A program made the position numbers and the translations under genes. From NCBI RefSeq assembly GCF_012843265.1, contig NZ_JABAIT010000011.1, forward strand, positions 1-64,000: DNA of 64,000 nucleotides, given 5' to 3'. The stretch is from Bacillus sp. DNRA2. Its GTDB lineage: Bacteria; Bacillota; Bacilli; Bacillales; Cytobacillaceae. A model generated the notes under the pieces. That model did no database searches, was not told the origin of the DNA, and was given only the letters and a program-made list of their open reading frames with translations. Shown piece after piece: positions 1-9,840 of the stretch (position 1 is its first letter; every line of letters starts with the position of its first letter).

Positions 1-92
1 TGTTTACCCATATCCATTCCCCTAAGGATTTATACGAACAGTGTATCGAACAGTTATCCACAAGTCGAGAATTTTATAATTTCCTAAACAAT

Positions 93-124
93 AAAAAAAA
101 ACCGATTCCTTTATCAGAATCGGT
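93..124 (-). terminator. Rho-independent terminator of mecA
   Basis: An 8-bp stem (ACCGATTC / GAATCGGT) with an 8-base loop is followed, in the minus direction, by a run of nine T. It sits just past the mecA stop codon. Confidence 0.85.
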
Positions 125-131
125 CGGTTAA

Positions 132-800
132 TTAAGCAAAATATTCTCTTAAGGTTGGGAACACATTCTCTGCTAAGACGAGTTTACCATATTCCTCTAA
201 ACGATGAATGGTTAATGCAGATTCGTGTGCGAATTCAAGCAAGATACTTAATTTATCGTCAATTTCCTCTTCCTCGTACTCTTCCTCAGGAAAGTCGACA
301 AATAAATAGTATTTATTTTCAAAGGAATAAAGCTTTGTATGCAAATCATCAATTCCAGGTCGCTTTGCCAAAGCAATGCAATCCTCGAAATCGTTAAAGG
401 CCAACAGAAACTCCAAATTGACTTCATAATCGTCATCATTGCGCGAATCGTGGCGTGAACTAAAATGGTGATCTAATATTTCCTCGATGTGCTCGTCAAC
501 TGGTATATCTTTTAGCTTCTCATCAGGCATTGGTAATTCAAACTTATGACCATCCTTAGAGAGCTGAGCCTTTGTTACTAAAACCTCCAAGCCTTTTTCC
601 ATAGCTTGGACTTGAATCCATAATGGACCTTCAACGCTGAACTCTTCTTCCTGATGAATTTCATCCATCATTTCCCAGAAAAGTTCTTCACTTCGTTCGC
701 GATTATACCAAATCTCTTCGCGATCAAAGCCCCGTTCTTCTATATCACCATAAGAAATATAAAATTTAACGGTATTCTCATTAATGCGCTCAATTTCCAT
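132..800 (-). CDS. mecA: Adapter protein MecA
   Basis: MecA is the adapter that delivers ComK, ComS and other substrates to the ClpCP protease. The 222-residue product has the family N-terminus (MEIERINENTVKFYISYGDI), the acidic middle part and the C-terminal LYSFENKYYLFVDF and ALTIHRLEEYGKLV segments that contact ClpC. I chose the second of two adjacent ATG codons because it reproduces the family start. An AGAAAGGAGAG ribosome binding site lies 10 bases upstream; the ATG three bases earlier is an alternative. A longer reading frame from 842 has no matching family residues. The gene is monocistronic, with its own terminator, and lies next to spx, whose product is also controlled by adapter-mediated proteolysis. 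Confidence 0.97.
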   Translation of the reverse strand: MEIERINENTVKFYISYGDIEERGFDREEIWYNRERSEELFWEMMDEIHQEEEFSVEGPLWIQVQAMEKGLEVLVTKAQLSKDGHKFELPMPDEKLKDIPVDEHIEEILDHHFSSRHDSRNDDDYEVNLEFLLAFNDFEDCIALAKRPGIDDLHTKLYSFENKYYLFVDFPEEEYEEEEIDDKLSILLEFAHESALTIHRLEEYGKLVLAENVFPTLREYFA

Positions 801-1126
801 CATAACAACTCTCCTTTCTGATAAAGGAATGAAGGGAATCAATACTCCTTAGAACGATTCCGCACCCTTCTTTCCGTTTGTAATAAAAGGTGTTCCTAAT
901 CGTTACCAACTGACTAATGATTCTACCTTGTACTCTTATTTTATGATAAAAACAAAAATTAGGGAAATAAAAACTAAAGCTTCTGAAAAACCATTATTAG
1001 CCTATTACCCAAAGTATATTCCTTATATAGTATCAAAAAAAACCTTGAATCTCAATTTTGAACACTTTATTAGGGGAAATGTAGTATCGGCCTTTTTTTG
1101 ATTCACTTTTTATATTTTTAGATAAC
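801..1126. other. Intergenic region between mecA and spx
   Basis: AT-rich non-coding DNA. It must hold the mecA promoter (minus strand), but I see no -35/-10 pair good enough to assign. No small ORF with a ribosome binding site was found. Confidence 0.5.
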
Positions 1127-1155
1127 AAAAGAGGCTAACGATGTCAGCCTCTTTT
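1127..1155 (-). terminator. Rho-independent terminator of spx
   Basis: A 10-bp perfect stem (AAAAGAGGCT / AGCCTCTTTT) with a 9-base loop begins two bases after the spx stop codon. The T-rich arm faces the minus direction. Confidence 0.9.
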
Positions 1156-1157
1156 AA

Positions 1158-1553
1158 TTAGTTTACAAGACGTTGTGCCTCGCGCAATTGGAAAGTCCTA
1201 ACCTTTCTTGGTAAGAAACGACGAATCTCATCTTCGTTGTAACCCACTTGAAGGCGTTTTTCATCGATGATAATCGGACGGCGCAATAATCCAGGATTAT
1301 CTTTAATTAGTTCAAATAAGTCCTGAAGTGGCATAGTTTCAACATTAACATTTAATTTTTGGAAAGTTTTCGATCTTGTTGAGATGATTTCGTCTGTTCC
1401 ATCCTCAGTCATACGAAGAATTTCCTTGATTTCATCAATTGACAACGGTTCTGAAAAGATATTTCTTTCCCGATAAGGGATTTCGTGCTCTTCTAACCAT
1501 GCTTTTGCTTTTCGACAAGATGTGCAACTTGGTGAAGTGTATAATGTAACCAT
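1158..1553 (-). CDS. spx: Transcriptional regulator Spx
   Basis: Spx is the ArsC-like thiol-stress regulator that binds the RNA polymerase alpha C-terminal domain. It activates trxA/trxB-type genes and is degraded by ClpXP. The 131-residue length equals that of B. subtilis Spx. The redox switch Cys10-x-x-Cys13 is present, as are Gly52 and Arg60, which in B. subtilis are needed for alpha contact and sulfate/redox function. The C-terminus ends in LVN rather than the usual LAN-type degron. The gene is monocistronic with its own terminator and lies next to mecA, as in B. subtilis. Confidence 0.97.
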   Translation of the reverse strand: MVTLYTSPSCTSCRKAKAWLEEHEIPYRERNIFSEPLSIDEIKEILRMTEDGTDEIISTRSKTFQKLNVNVETMPLQDLFELIKDNPGLLRRPIIIDEKRLQVGYNEDEIRRFLPRKVRTFQLREAQRLVN

Positions 1554-2110
1554 ACAAATTCACACTCCCTTTTATAGACATATACTGAATTGGTAAGTTT
1601 TAATAATTTATAGCGAATCCCAAATAAAAATTGTTTTAATTAAGAAATTTATATTCAAATTATACACCAACCAACATCAAATTGATACCCCTTTTTTAAA
1701 ATTCCTTTAATCTAATGTAATAATTGTCCACTATAGTTTATTACGTATAAAAACCAAAAAAGTTTCACTTTTTATCACTTTTTATATCGTTTTTTACAAT
1801 TTAGATTGATATTTGTCATAGACTATCATGTTGATAACATTGTATTTAAAGCGTTTTCAAGAATCTTATGATAATTTTTATTGATCATTAGTTCACAAAA
1901 GCAGAAAACAACCTTATTTAATTCTCAATTAGATTAACACATTGAAAATAAATACCAATAGTGTGATTTATTTTCAATTAAAGGGTTTTCTTTCTTTCAT
2001 TCTGTTCACACTTATTTTAAAATATATAAGAAGGACAACTGTGGAAACGTTTAGAATTGAAAATATTTACTCGTCTAAACGAGTTACACAATGAAAAATG
2101 GGGGATTTTC
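1554..2110. other. Long AT-rich divergent region upstream of spx
   Basis: About 550 bases without a gene. It lies between spx (minus) and the small membrane gene (plus). B. subtilis spx has several promoters, so regulatory sites are expected here. A TATAAT hexamer on the minus strand (1659-1664) lacks a convincing -35 element, so I assign no promoter. Confidence 0.5.
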
Positions 2111-2293
2111 ATGGTAGGATTCATAATGGATTTTGCAATTGTTGCACTTTTAATAATCGGAATAACCGCGATGATGGGAGCGTTGACTAACGGAATTGGC
2201 TCAATCATAGGCGGCAAAAAACGTTCAGAGTTCGTAGACCAATCTGCTAGATTCCAAGTAGGCTGGAAGCAAGTCGGCGGAAAAAAGAAATAA
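2111..2293 (+). CDS. Small single-pass membrane protein, unknown function
   Basis: I do not recognise this 60-residue protein. Residues 1-30 form one hydrophobic membrane segment rich in Ile, Ala and Met, followed by a GGKKR stop-transfer motif. A basic cytoplasmic tail ends in GGKKK. The ATG at 2111 is chosen because a GGGGGA ribosome binding site lies seven bases upstream. The in-frame TTG at 2057 would add a poorly placed N-terminal extension. It is flanked by spx and by the oppF terminator. The topology resembles many small Bacillus stress or sporulation membrane proteins, but no function can be inferred. Confidence 0.6.
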   Translation: MVGFIMDFAIVALLIIGITAMMGALTNGIGSIIGGKKRSEFVDQSARFQVGWKQVGGKKK

Positions 2294-2296
2294 AAA

Positions 2297-2353
2297 CAAA
2301 AGGCGAAAGCCAGTTAGTATGTTCTTGGGTGCTAGATAGCTGTAGCTAGACAT
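2297..2353 (+). repeat. Degenerate Bacillaceae intergenic repeat remnant
   Basis: The sequence contains AAAGGCGAAAGCC near the start and TGCTAGATAGCTGTAGCTAGACA near the end. It resembles the widespread Bacillaceae intergenic element that begins AAAAGCGCAAGCGC and ends GGAGCTAGACA (recognition from memory). A related remnant lies at 9742-9798. Confidence 0.3.
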
Positions 2354-2360
2354 ATTCTAT

Positions 2361-2397
2361 AAAAAAAAACGATCTCATATATCGAGATCGTTTTTTT
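2361..2397. terminator. Bidirectional terminator, small membrane gene / oppF
   Basis: A 7-bp GC-containing stem (CGATCTC / GAGATCG) is flanked by nine A on one side and eight T on the other. It can stop transcription from both directions and ends at the oppF stop codon. Confidence 0.88.
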
Positions 2398-3331
2398 AAT
2401 CTTTATAATTCGCTTTATACTTCGCTAGTTCACTCTCCGAACAATATACAAAGTGTCCTGGACGCACTTCACGCATTTCCACTTTCTCACTTTCACTATA
2501 GCCGTGGACATTAGGATCGTACGTATGACGGCGTCGAGTTCGTTCAGTTTCTGGATCTGGAAGTGGTATTGCTGACAGAAGTGATTGAGTGTATGGGTGA
2601 AGCGGATTTTTGTATAGTACATCGGAAGGAGCTAATTCAACCAGTTTCCCGAAATACATCACTCCAATTCGGTCACTAATATACTTTACCATTGACAAGT
2701 CATGAGCAATAAACAAATATGTTAAGCCTTTTTCCCGCTGCAGCTTCCTCATTAAGTTAACAACCTGGGCCTGAATAGAAACGTCCAATGCTGAAATGGG
2801 CTCATCAGCAATGATGAATTCTGGTTGCACCGCAAGGGCACGAGCAATCCCGATCCGCTGCCTTTGTCCACCTGAGAATTCATGGGGATAGCGGTTTGCG
2901 TGCTCTTTATTTAAACCAACCGTTTCTAATAAATCATAAACTTGTTGCATCCGCTCCTGCTTACTACTTGCTAAGCCGTGAATATCTATCCCCTCAGCAA
3001 TAATATCCGTAACCGTCATTCGTGGATTTAATGACGCATATGGATCTTGAAATATCATTTGCATTTTTCGGTTAAATGTCTTTAAGTCCTTCTTCGACTT
3101 CCTCCCATGTACATCCACGCCATTAAACAAAACTTGACCGTCTGTCGCATCATAAAGACGGATAATTGTTCGACCAGTTGTTGATTTTCCACAGCCAGAC
3201 TCACCAACTAAGCCTAGTGTTTCACCCTTATATATATCAAAGCTTACATCATCAACTGCTTTAACCATATTCGGTCTGCCCTCATTAAAATATTGTTTTA
3301 GGTTTTTTATCTCTACTAATTTTTCTGCCAT
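2396..3331 (-). CDS. oppF: Oligopeptide ABC transporter ATP-binding protein OppF
   Basis: This is one of the two ATPases that energise oligopeptide uptake through OppB/OppC. The 311-residue protein has Walker [10 protein letters not shown] (residues 43-51), the signature [14 protein letters not shown], Walker B FIIADEP and the switch His in LFIAHD. The C-terminal oligopeptide/dipeptide extension includes the [19 protein letters not shown] segment typical of OppF. The start ATG follows a GGGGAGGGG ribosome binding site. It is the last gene of oppABCDF, one base after oppD, and ends at a strong terminator. In B. subtilis this system imports peptides, including Phr signalling peptides for sporulation and competence. 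Confidence 0.95.
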   Translation of the reverse strand: MAEKLVEIKNLKQYFNEGRPNMVKAVDDVSFDIYKGETLGLVGESGCGKSTTGRTIIRLYDATDGQVLFNGVDVHGRKSKKDLKTFNRKMQMIFQDPYASLNPRMTVTDIIAEGIDIHGLASSKQERMQQVYDLLETVGLNKEHANRYPHEFSGGQRQRIGIARALAVQPEFIIADEPISALDVSIQAQVVNLMRKLQREKGLTYLFIAHDLSMVKYISDRIGVMYFGKLVELAPSDVLYKNPLHPYTQSLLSAIPLPDPETERTRRRHTYDPNVHGYSESEKVEMREVRPGHFVYCSESELAKYKANYKD

Positions 3332-3332
3332 A

Positions 3333-4400
3333 TTATTTCCCCTCCCCTACCATAATCGGCTGAGCAAAATTCGAGGGCATTGGGCGAATCCGCTTCTTTA
3401 CTGTCTCAGGTGGTTCGATTGCTGGTGCATCAGGATGAAGAAGCCATGTTTTCGCAAAATGTGTTTCTGAGATTTGGAACATTGGTGGTTCCTCTTCAAA
3501 ATCGATTGCCAACGCATATGGATTCCTTGCTGCAAAAGCATCACCTTTTGGTGGATTAGTTAAATCTGGAGGAGTCCCCGGAATAGCAGCCAATTCTGTT
3601 TTATCATCATTCTCCAAACTTGGCATGGAAGCTAATAAACCCCATGTATAAGGATGACGTGGGTCATAGAAGATTTCATCAACTGTGCCCATTTCAATAA
3701 TTTTCCCAGCATACATAACCGCTACCCGGTCTGCTACATTCGCAACAACGCCTAAATCATGGGTAATAAAAATAATCGAAGTATCCATTTTATCCTGTAA
3801 ATCCTTCATTAATTCTAGGATTTGAGCTTGAATCGTCACATCAAGTGCAGTTGTTGGTTCATCAGCAATCAACAGCTTTGGATTAGCAGCAAGCGCAATC
3901 GCAATCATGGCACGTTGTCTCATCCCACCCGAGAATTCGTGTGGATATTGATTGACTCGTTTTTCGGGCATCGGAATACCAACTAGTTTAAGCAATTCAA
4001 TTGCACGGTCTTTTGCTTGTCTCCCTGACATGTTTTGATGTTTAATCAAAACCTCCATAATTTGCTTGCCGACCTTCATCGTTGGGTTTAACGATGTCAT
4101 CGGATCTTGGAAAATCATACTAATTTCTTTTCCACGAACCTTTTCCATTTGCTTGTCTGATTTTGGAACAATATCGTCACCATTAAATAGAATCTGTCCG
4201 CCTGTAATTTTTCCAGGTGGCATTGGAATCAGCTTCATAATCGTTTGGGTCATGACGGATTTACCAGATCCTGATTCCCCCACTACTGCAAGCGTCTCAC
4301 CTTTATAAAGATCAAAGCTAACATCACTAACCGCCTTAACCTCACCTCCATAAGTTTGGAATGAGACTGATAAATCTTTCACTTCTAGTATTTTTTCCAT
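3333..4400 (-). CDS. oppD: Oligopeptide ABC transporter ATP-binding protein OppD
   Basis: Second ATPase of the oligopeptide importer. It has 355 residues, with Walker A GESGSGKS (41-48), signature [14 protein letters not shown], Walker [15 protein letters not shown] and the switch segment [10 protein letters not shown]. The C-terminal oligo_HPY region ([15 protein letters not shown]) continues into a Cys-less extension that ends near [14 protein letters not shown]. The gene lies between oppC (14-base gap) and oppF (1-base gap), consistent with translational coupling. Assignment as OppD rather than another dipeptide ATPase rests on gene order and length. Confidence 0.95.
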   Translation of the reverse strand: MEKILEVKDLSVSFQTYGGEVKAVSDVSFDLYKGETLAVVGESGSGKSVMTQTIMKLIPMPPGKITGGQILFNGDDIVPKSDKQMEKVRGKEISMIFQDPMTSLNPTMKVGKQIMEVLIKHQNMSGRQAKDRAIELLKLVGIPMPEKRVNQYPHEFSGGMRQRAMIAIALAANPKLLIADEPTTALDVTIQAQILELMKDLQDKMDTSIIFITHDLGVVANVADRVAVMYAGKIIEMGTVDEIFYDPRHPYTWGLLASMPSLENDDKTELAAIPGTPPDLTNPPKGDAFAARNPYALAIDFEEEPPMFQISETHFAKTWLLHPDAPAIEPPETVKKRIRPMPSNFAQPIMVGEGK

Positions 4401-4414
4401 TTTCTCACTCCCCC

Positions 4415-5332
4415 TTATTTTCGAAGTCTTGGATCTAGAGCATCACGTAAACCATCACCGATAACGTTAAATGCAAAGATAGTTAAACAAATAAATGTCG
4501 CTGGGAAAAACAAGCGCCAAGGGTAATATTTTAGTGCTGGCAATGCATCAGATGCCATCGTTCCCCAACTCGCTAATGGAGGCGTTAAACCTAATCCGAG
4601 ATAACTTAAGAATGCCTCGGTAAAAATGGCAGATGGAATAGTTAATGTCATCGTTACGAGGATTGGGCCCATTGAGTTTGGAATCAAGTGTTTTGTCATA
4701 ATACGTGACAGTCCGGCACCTAAAGTTTTGGATGCCAACACATACTCCTGACCCTTTAGGGATAAAACTTGTCCACGAACAATTCTGGCCATATTAATCC
4801 ATCCAGTAATCGTCATTGCTAAAATCATTGTTCCAATGCTTTGACCTAATACAACCATTAACAAAATAACAAGTAATAAATAAGGAATTCCGTATAGAAC
4901 ATCAGCCAATCGCATCATGATTTCATCGGTGCGACCACCTTTATATCCTGCAATTACACCCCATAGTACGCCAATCGTTAAATCTACAAGTGCTGCAGCA
5001 ATCCCAATAAATAATGATATTCTTGCGCCTTCCCATGTCCTTGTAAAAACATCACGACCAAGGTCATCTGTTCCAAACCAATGGTCTCCTGATGGGGCCT
5101 GATTTTTATTCGCTAAATCGTTTGATGCATAATCATATCCCGACATATAAGGTCCAAAAATAGCCATGATAATTAATAATAAAAGGATAACGACACCAAA
5201 TAGGGCAAGTTTGTTTTTCTTAAAACGATGCAATACATCTTTCCAAAACGAAAGGCTAGGCTTTGAAATTTTTTCGGCGTCTATGCCTACAGGTCCAACA
5301 ACCTTAAATCGATCAGTAGATATCTGTTTCAT
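4415..5332 (-). CDS. oppC: Oligopeptide ABC transporter permease OppC
   Basis: Membrane permease that pairs with OppB. The 305-residue protein has the OppC N-terminal segment, one early helix (about 37-59), then the periplasmic-like loop containing the APSGDHWFGTDDLGRDVFTR motif of the family. The core of five helices contains the EAA loop around EYVLASKTLGAGLSRIMTKHLIPN. It ends DALDPRLRK, as usual for the family. The ATG is preceded by GGAGAATAACGA. The gap to oppB is only three bases and that to oppD is 14 bases. Confidence 0.95.
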   Translation of the reverse strand: MKQISTDRFKVVGPVGIDAEKISKPSLSFWKDVLHRFKKNKLALFGVVILLLLIIMAIFGPYMSGYDYASNDLANKNQAPSGDHWFGTDDLGRDVFTRTWEGARISLFIGIAAALVDLTIGVLWGVIAGYKGGRTDEIMMRLADVLYGIPYLLLVILLMVVLGQSIGTMILAMTITGWINMARIVRGQVLSLKGQEYVLASKTLGAGLSRIMTKHLIPNSMGPILVTMTLTIPSAIFTEAFLSYLGLGLTPPLASWGTMASDALPALKYYPWRLFFPATFICLTIFAFNVIGDGLRDALDPRLRK

Positions 5333-5335
5333 TCG

Positions 5336-6271
5336 TTATTCTCCTTTCTTCCCGCCTGCCAATTTGATCCGAGGATCAACTAATCCATACACAATGTCAA
5401 CAAGGAGAATCGATACAAGTAAAATTATGCTATAGAAAACTGTAACACCCATAATAACTGTATAATCACGATTACCGATACTTAATACGAAATGAGAGCC
5501 TAATCCTGGAATACCAAATATTTTTTCAATAACAAAGCTACCTGTAATAATTCCTGCCGATAAAGGCCCCATATACGAAACAACTGGTAACATAGCATTT
5601 CGAATCGTGTGCTTTACCGTAATGACACCTTGACTTAAACCTTTAGATTTAGCGGTCTTAATATAATCATTTGCTAAAACCTCCAACATAGAGGACCTCG
5701 TCAGTCGAGCAATAAAGGCCATTGGAGAGGCAGCTAATGCTAACGATGGTAGCACTGTATGCATAGGGGATTCCCAAAGAGCTACAGGAAAAACCTGCCA
5801 TTTAATAGCCAGAAAATATTGTAGAAACGTTGCCATAATAAACGATGGAACAGAAATACCCATAACAGCCACTATCATCGCACTATAGTCCTGCCATTTA
5901 TTATGCTTGAGTGCCGCAATAATTCCGAGGATTACACCTATAGCTACTGCAATTAATATCGCTTGGGCACCTAAAGCTAAGGAAACAGGGAAACCATTAT
6001 TAATTAATTCGTTAACTGTTTGACTTTTATACTTAAACGATGGACCAAAATCCCAATTGGCAATCCGAACGAGATATTCCCAATATTGAACATACCATGG
6101 TTGATCTAATCCATAATGTGCATTTAAATTTGCTTCAATCTCTGGAAGTAATTTTTTCTCAGATGTGAAAGGATTTCCTGGTGCTAGACGCATAAAGAAA
6201 AAAGTAGCTGTTATGATTAACCATAGCGATATCAGCATATAGACCAGTCGTTTCCCTATATATTTAAGCAA
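5336..6271 (-). CDS. oppB: Oligopeptide ABC transporter permease OppB
   Basis: Permease partner of OppC, with six predicted helices. The first is [20 protein letters not shown], and the APGNPF family motif follows. The EAA loop ([25 protein letters not shown]) and a VDPRIKL end are present. I start at a TTG codon (6271-6269) because it is nine bases from a clear GGAGG site (6281-6285) and gives MLKYIGKRL, the family start. The upstream ATG at 6295 would place the ribosome binding site inside the gene. It is separated from oppA by an 11-bp hairpin and translated as part of oppABCDF. Confidence 0.93.
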   Translation of the reverse strand: MLKYIGKRLVYMLISLWLIITATFFFMRLAPGNPFTSEKKLLPEIEANLNAHYGLDQPWYVQYWEYLVRIANWDFGPSFKYKSQTVNELINNGFPVSLALGAQAILIAVAIGVILGIIAALKHNKWQDYSAMIVAVMGISVPSFIMATFLQYFLAIKWQVFPVALWESPMHTVLPSLALAASPMAFIARLTRSSMLEVLANDYIKTAKSKGLSQGVITVKHTIRNAMLPVVSYMGPLSAGIITGSFVIEKIFGIPGLGSHFVLSIGNRDYTVIMGVTVFYSIILLVSILLVDIVYGLVDPRIKLAGGKKGE

Positions 6272-6318
6272 TGACAAACACCTCCAATATTTCATATTTC
6301 TTTCTATTCAGCAACGAA

Positions 6319-6346
6319 GGTATATGGGGCATAATCCCCATATACC
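6319..6346 (-). ncRNA. Intercistronic hairpin between oppA and oppB
   Basis: A perfect 11-bp stem (GGTATATGGGG / CCCCATATACC) with a 6-base loop lies in the 96-base gap between oppA and oppB. In the direction of transcription it is not followed by a T-run. It therefore looks like a 3' stabiliser or partial attenuator of oppA mRNA rather than a full terminator. Confidence 0.7.
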
Positions 6347-6367
6347 TTTCACAAAAAAATTTAATTC

Positions 6368-8002
6368 TTATTCAAAAAATGCCCATTTAAATTGGACGTC
6401 ACCAAGACCTGATAAAGCAACTCCTTTTAAGTTGTCTTTTTGAACCCAAGTATTAGTGTAGAAATAGATAGGAGCTACCGGCATATCTTCCATAAATACC
6501 GCTTCAGCATCCTTTAACAGTTGTTGACGCTTCTCAGCATTTCCCTCCGTTTGAGACTTAGCCAATAAATCTTTAAATTCTTGACTTTCCCAGCCAGTAT
6601 CGTTATTTCCGCCATCTTTATCACGGTATAACTCAAGGAAGTTAATCGCGTCGTTGAAATCACCTAACCAACCTAAGCGGCCTACTTGATAATCTAAGCT
6701 ATGAAGCTTGTCTAAGTATACAGCCCATTCTTGGTTATTAATCGTTACTTCAATACCAAGATTCTTCTTCCACATATCTTGAATTGCTTGAGCAATTTTT
6801 TGATGTGCTTCATTAGTATTGTAAGAAATTGTAATTGGAGGTAGTTCAGAAGCATCTTTATATCCAAGTTCTTCTAAACCTTTTTTCAAGTATTCTTTGG
6901 CTGTTTTTACATCATTGTCTTTAAAGTAGCCTTTTTCATTTTCTTTGAACATTGTTGGTGGTACAATCGCCATTGCTGGTAATTGTTCGCCTTGAGTAAT
7001 ATTTTGAATTAATTCTTTACGGTTAATCGCAAGAGCAAGAGCCTTACGGATATTTACATTATTTAAAGGTGCAACAGTAGTATTAAATTTGTAATTGTAA
7101 ATACCTGCGATTGATTGAACTTTAAGTGATCCATCATCTTTTAAGGCTTGCATTGCATCAGTAGGAAGTGAGCTTGTAGGAGAACCCGCCCAATCTAGTT
7201 CACCGTTATCAAACATTGATAACTCAGTGTTTGCATCAGCAACCATATGCATCGTAATAGTTTCTAATTTAACATTTTTAGCATCCCAATAATTTTCGTT
7301 CTTTTCTAGAACTAGTTTATCGTTATGAGACCATTCCGTCATTTTGAATGGACCGTTGGATGTATAATTCTCACCAGCATCAGTAGCCCAGTTTGGATTC
7401 GCCTGTGCCAATTTGCTGTTAACTGGTAAATAAGTATAGAAAGCAGTGAGTTCTAAGAAGTAAGGAGTTGGATTAACCAATTTTACTTCTAAAGTTTTCT
7501 TATCAATTGCTTTTAAACCAATTGCATCAGCTGAACCTGAGCCTTGGTTATACGCCTCAGCACCATCAATATAATAAAGCTGATAAGCATATTCAGATTG
7601 GTTCGCTGGATCTAGTGCCCATTTCCAAGCATAAACGAAATCTTCAGCGGTTACTGGGTCACCATTTGTCCATTTTGCATCACGGAGTGTAAATGTATAA
7701 GTCTTTTGATCATCAGATACCTTTACATCTTTAGCCATTGCATTTTCTGGTTTACCTTTTGGGTTAATACGAGTTAAACCTTCAAAGGTTTGACGAAGCA
7801 CTGTTCCAGATGTAGAATCCTTAGCTAAACCTGGATGTAAACTTGGTGGCTCTGAGAAAATGTTAATGCGAAGATCCTGTGCCACTTTTTCTTTGTCTTT
7901 GTCTTTATCTCCAGCATTGTCTTTCTTACTGCCTGCACAAGCAGTTAAAAATAAACTGAAAACAATTAGTAAAGCTAGTAAGCCAAATAATTTTTTCCTC
8001 AC
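6368..8002 (-). CDS. oppA: Oligopeptide-binding lipoprotein OppA
   Basis: Extracellular solute-binding lipoprotein (SBP family 5) that captures peptides for the OppBCDF importer. The 544-residue precursor has a signal sequence with the lipobox LTAC (Cys22 is the lipidated residue). A Lys/Asp-rich flexible linker follows, then the mature domain with the family motif TYTFTLRDAKWTNGDPVTAEDFVYAWKW (only partly quoted to residue level here: the KWTNGDPVTAEDFVYAW core). The start is GTG, six bases after an AGGGGGT ribosome binding site. It is the promoter-proximal and probably most abundant product of the operon, in line with the hairpin placed after it. Confidence 0.96.
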   Translation of the reverse strand: MRKKLFGLLALLIVFSLFLTACAGSKKDNAGDKDKDKEKVAQDLRINIFSEPPSLHPGLAKDSTSGTVLRQTFEGLTRINPKGKPENAMAKDVKVSDDQKTYTFTLRDAKWTNGDPVTAEDFVYAWKWALDPANQSEYAYQLYYIDGAEAYNQGSGSADAIGLKAIDKKTLEVKLVNPTPYFLELTAFYTYLPVNSKLAQANPNWATDAGENYTSNGPFKMTEWSHNDKLVLEKNENYWDAKNVKLETITMHMVADANTELSMFDNGELDWAGSPTSSLPTDAMQALKDDGSLKVQSIAGIYNYKFNTTVAPLNNVNIRKALALAINRKELIQNITQGEQLPAMAIVPPTMFKENEKGYFKDNDVKTAKEYLKKGLEELGYKDASELPPITISYNTNEAHQKIAQAIQDMWKKNLGIEVTINNQEWAVYLDKLHSLDYQVGRLGWLGDFNDAINFLELYRDKDGGNNDTGWESQEFKDLLAKSQTEGNAEKRQQLLKDAEAVFMEDMPVAPIYFYTNTWVQKDNLKGVALSGLGDVQFKWAFFE

Positions 8003-8092
8003 GCTGTGACCCCCTATTTATATATTTTTTATTTGCAAACGGTACTAAACGATTTCTTTTCTTCATATACACATGTACACCTCAGGTATATT

Positions 8093-8120
8093 TATATAAT
8101 AATCAGTCAATTTATGACAA
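8093..8120 (-). promoter_or_regulatory. Candidate sigma-A promoter of oppABCDF
   Basis: On the minus strand, TTGTCA (8115-8120) and TATATA (8093-8098) are separated by 16 bases, about 85 bases upstream of the oppA start. Overlapping TATAAA at an 18-base spacing is equally possible. Other TATAAT hexamers further upstream (about 8230-8310) suggest additional promoters. Confidence 0.4.
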
Positions 8121-8497
8121 AAAATTGACAATAAAAAATAAGTTTATAAACCTGAAGTTGAATGACCCATTAGGCTAGCTTTCACCACCCCATCTAGCGA
8201 TTAAAACTTAGTATGTTATAAACTCATTTTTTACGGATATCCTTGAGATTATACAGTTTTTCGAAGATTATATCCGCTCAGTATGTACCCATTTGTTAGG
8301 TTTATTATAAATAGTTTGAATAGTTAATGCAAGTAACTTTTTGGTTAACTCATTGTGCGATACAAGCATTTTTTCTGCTTTTTCCAAGAATATACGTCAT
8401 ATTTCGACACTTTTAATATTATTCTAGTAACATTTTTACTGATTTTTTGCGATATTTTGACGACAAATTTTTTGGTAAAATTTTTCTGTGGGTTCTG
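8121..8497. other. Divergent oppA-trpS intergenic region
   Basis: Non-coding AT-rich stretch. It holds several TATAAT-like hexamers on the minus strand and a 7-bp inverted repeat CGGATAT / ATATCCG enclosing about 30 bases (8232-8275). I looked for a T-box leader (GGGTGGTACCGCG-type core) for trpS and did not find one. The reading frame on the minus strand from 8587 is low-complexity and not credible. Confidence 0.5.
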
Positions 8498-8524
8498 TTG
8501 ATTTTTTTTTGTTCTTGTTATAAT
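8498..8524 (+). promoter_or_regulatory. Possible promoter for trpS leader
   Basis: TTGATT (8498-8503) and TATAAT (8519-8524) on the plus strand are 15 bases apart, shorter than optimal. The pair lies 45 bases before a plus-strand terminator, which requires some promoter upstream of it. Confidence 0.35.
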
Positions 8525-8568
8525 TTTGATATGATAAGCATGATTGAATAGTCGGCTGGTAAAAATGG

Positions 8569-8607
8569 ACCAATCGTCCTTATTCAAAAAGGATGATTGG
8601 TTTTTTT
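8569..8607 (+). terminator. Terminator-like hairpin in the trpS leader
   Basis: A 13-base stem with a single internal mismatch (ACCAATCGTCCTT / AAGGATGATTGGT) is followed by seven T on the plus strand. It lies 140 bases upstream of the trpS start, so it either attenuates trpS transcription or ends a short independent RNA. Confidence 0.75.
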
Positions 8608-8612
8608 AATTT

Positions 8613-8710
8613 AGGCTGCGTTAAGCATGAATGTTGATTTCCGCTGCAGGCACTTCGCTTTCCGCTCCAATCAACTTGCGAAAAATCAACACTAAGCTTT
8701 AACACAGCCT
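8613..8710. repeat. MITE-like palindromic repeat, internally deleted copy
   Basis: A 98-bp element with imperfect 28-bp terminal inverted repeats (22 of 28 match), starting AGGCTG and ending CAGCCT. It is flanked by a perfect 6-bp direct repeat TAATTT (8607-8612 and 8711-8716), consistent with a target-site duplication. The longer copy at 10685-10869 has the same ends and an extra internal 87 bp. It sits between the leader terminator and trpS. Confidence 0.8.
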
Positions 8711-8718
8711 TAATTTAA

Positions 8719-9735
<1,017 letters not shown>

Positions 9736-9741
9736 TCAGAA

Positions 9742-9798
9742 AGCGTAATAAATTGCTTATCGACTAGTGACCTAGAGCCATTGGCCAGGTGCTAGACA
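9742..9798 (+). repeat. Degenerate Bacillaceae intergenic repeat remnant
   Basis: It contains AGAAAGCGTAA, CGACTAGTGACCTAGAGC and GGTGCTAGACA, in the order of the common Bacillaceae element with an AAAAGCGCAAGCGC head and an AGCTAGACA tail. The match is weak and is made from memory. Compare 2297-2353. Confidence 0.3.
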
Positions 9799-9806
9799 CA
9801 AAATAA

Positions 9807-9840
9807 AAATTGAGGAGCTGTTCATTCAGCTCCTCAATTT
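9807..9840. terminator. Bidirectional terminator, trpS / yjbA
   Basis: A 14-bp perfect stem (AAATTGAGGAGCTG / CAGCTCCTCAATTT) with a 6-base loop lies between the convergent genes. The yjbA stop codon (9834-9836) is inside the right arm. Confidence 0.88.

Noticed and set aside
1-92. Start of the gene downstream of mecA (such as coiA) at the left edge
   Set aside because: A minus-strand AGGGGAATGGATATG near 25-40 could be a start region, but too little sequence is present to support any gene.
2057-2110. TTG start for the small membrane gene
   Set aside because: No ribosome binding site at a proper distance. The ATG at 2111 has GGGGGA seven bases upstream.
8345-8587. 80-codon minus-strand ORF between oppA and trpS
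   Set aside because: Low-complexity Lys/Asn/Ile composition, no ribosome binding site, and it overlaps the trpS leader terminator.
8100-8610. T-box riboswitch for trpS
   Set aside because: No GGGTGGTACCGCG-type core, no AG-bulge or specifier arrangement could be recognised on the plus strand. Only the terminator is present.
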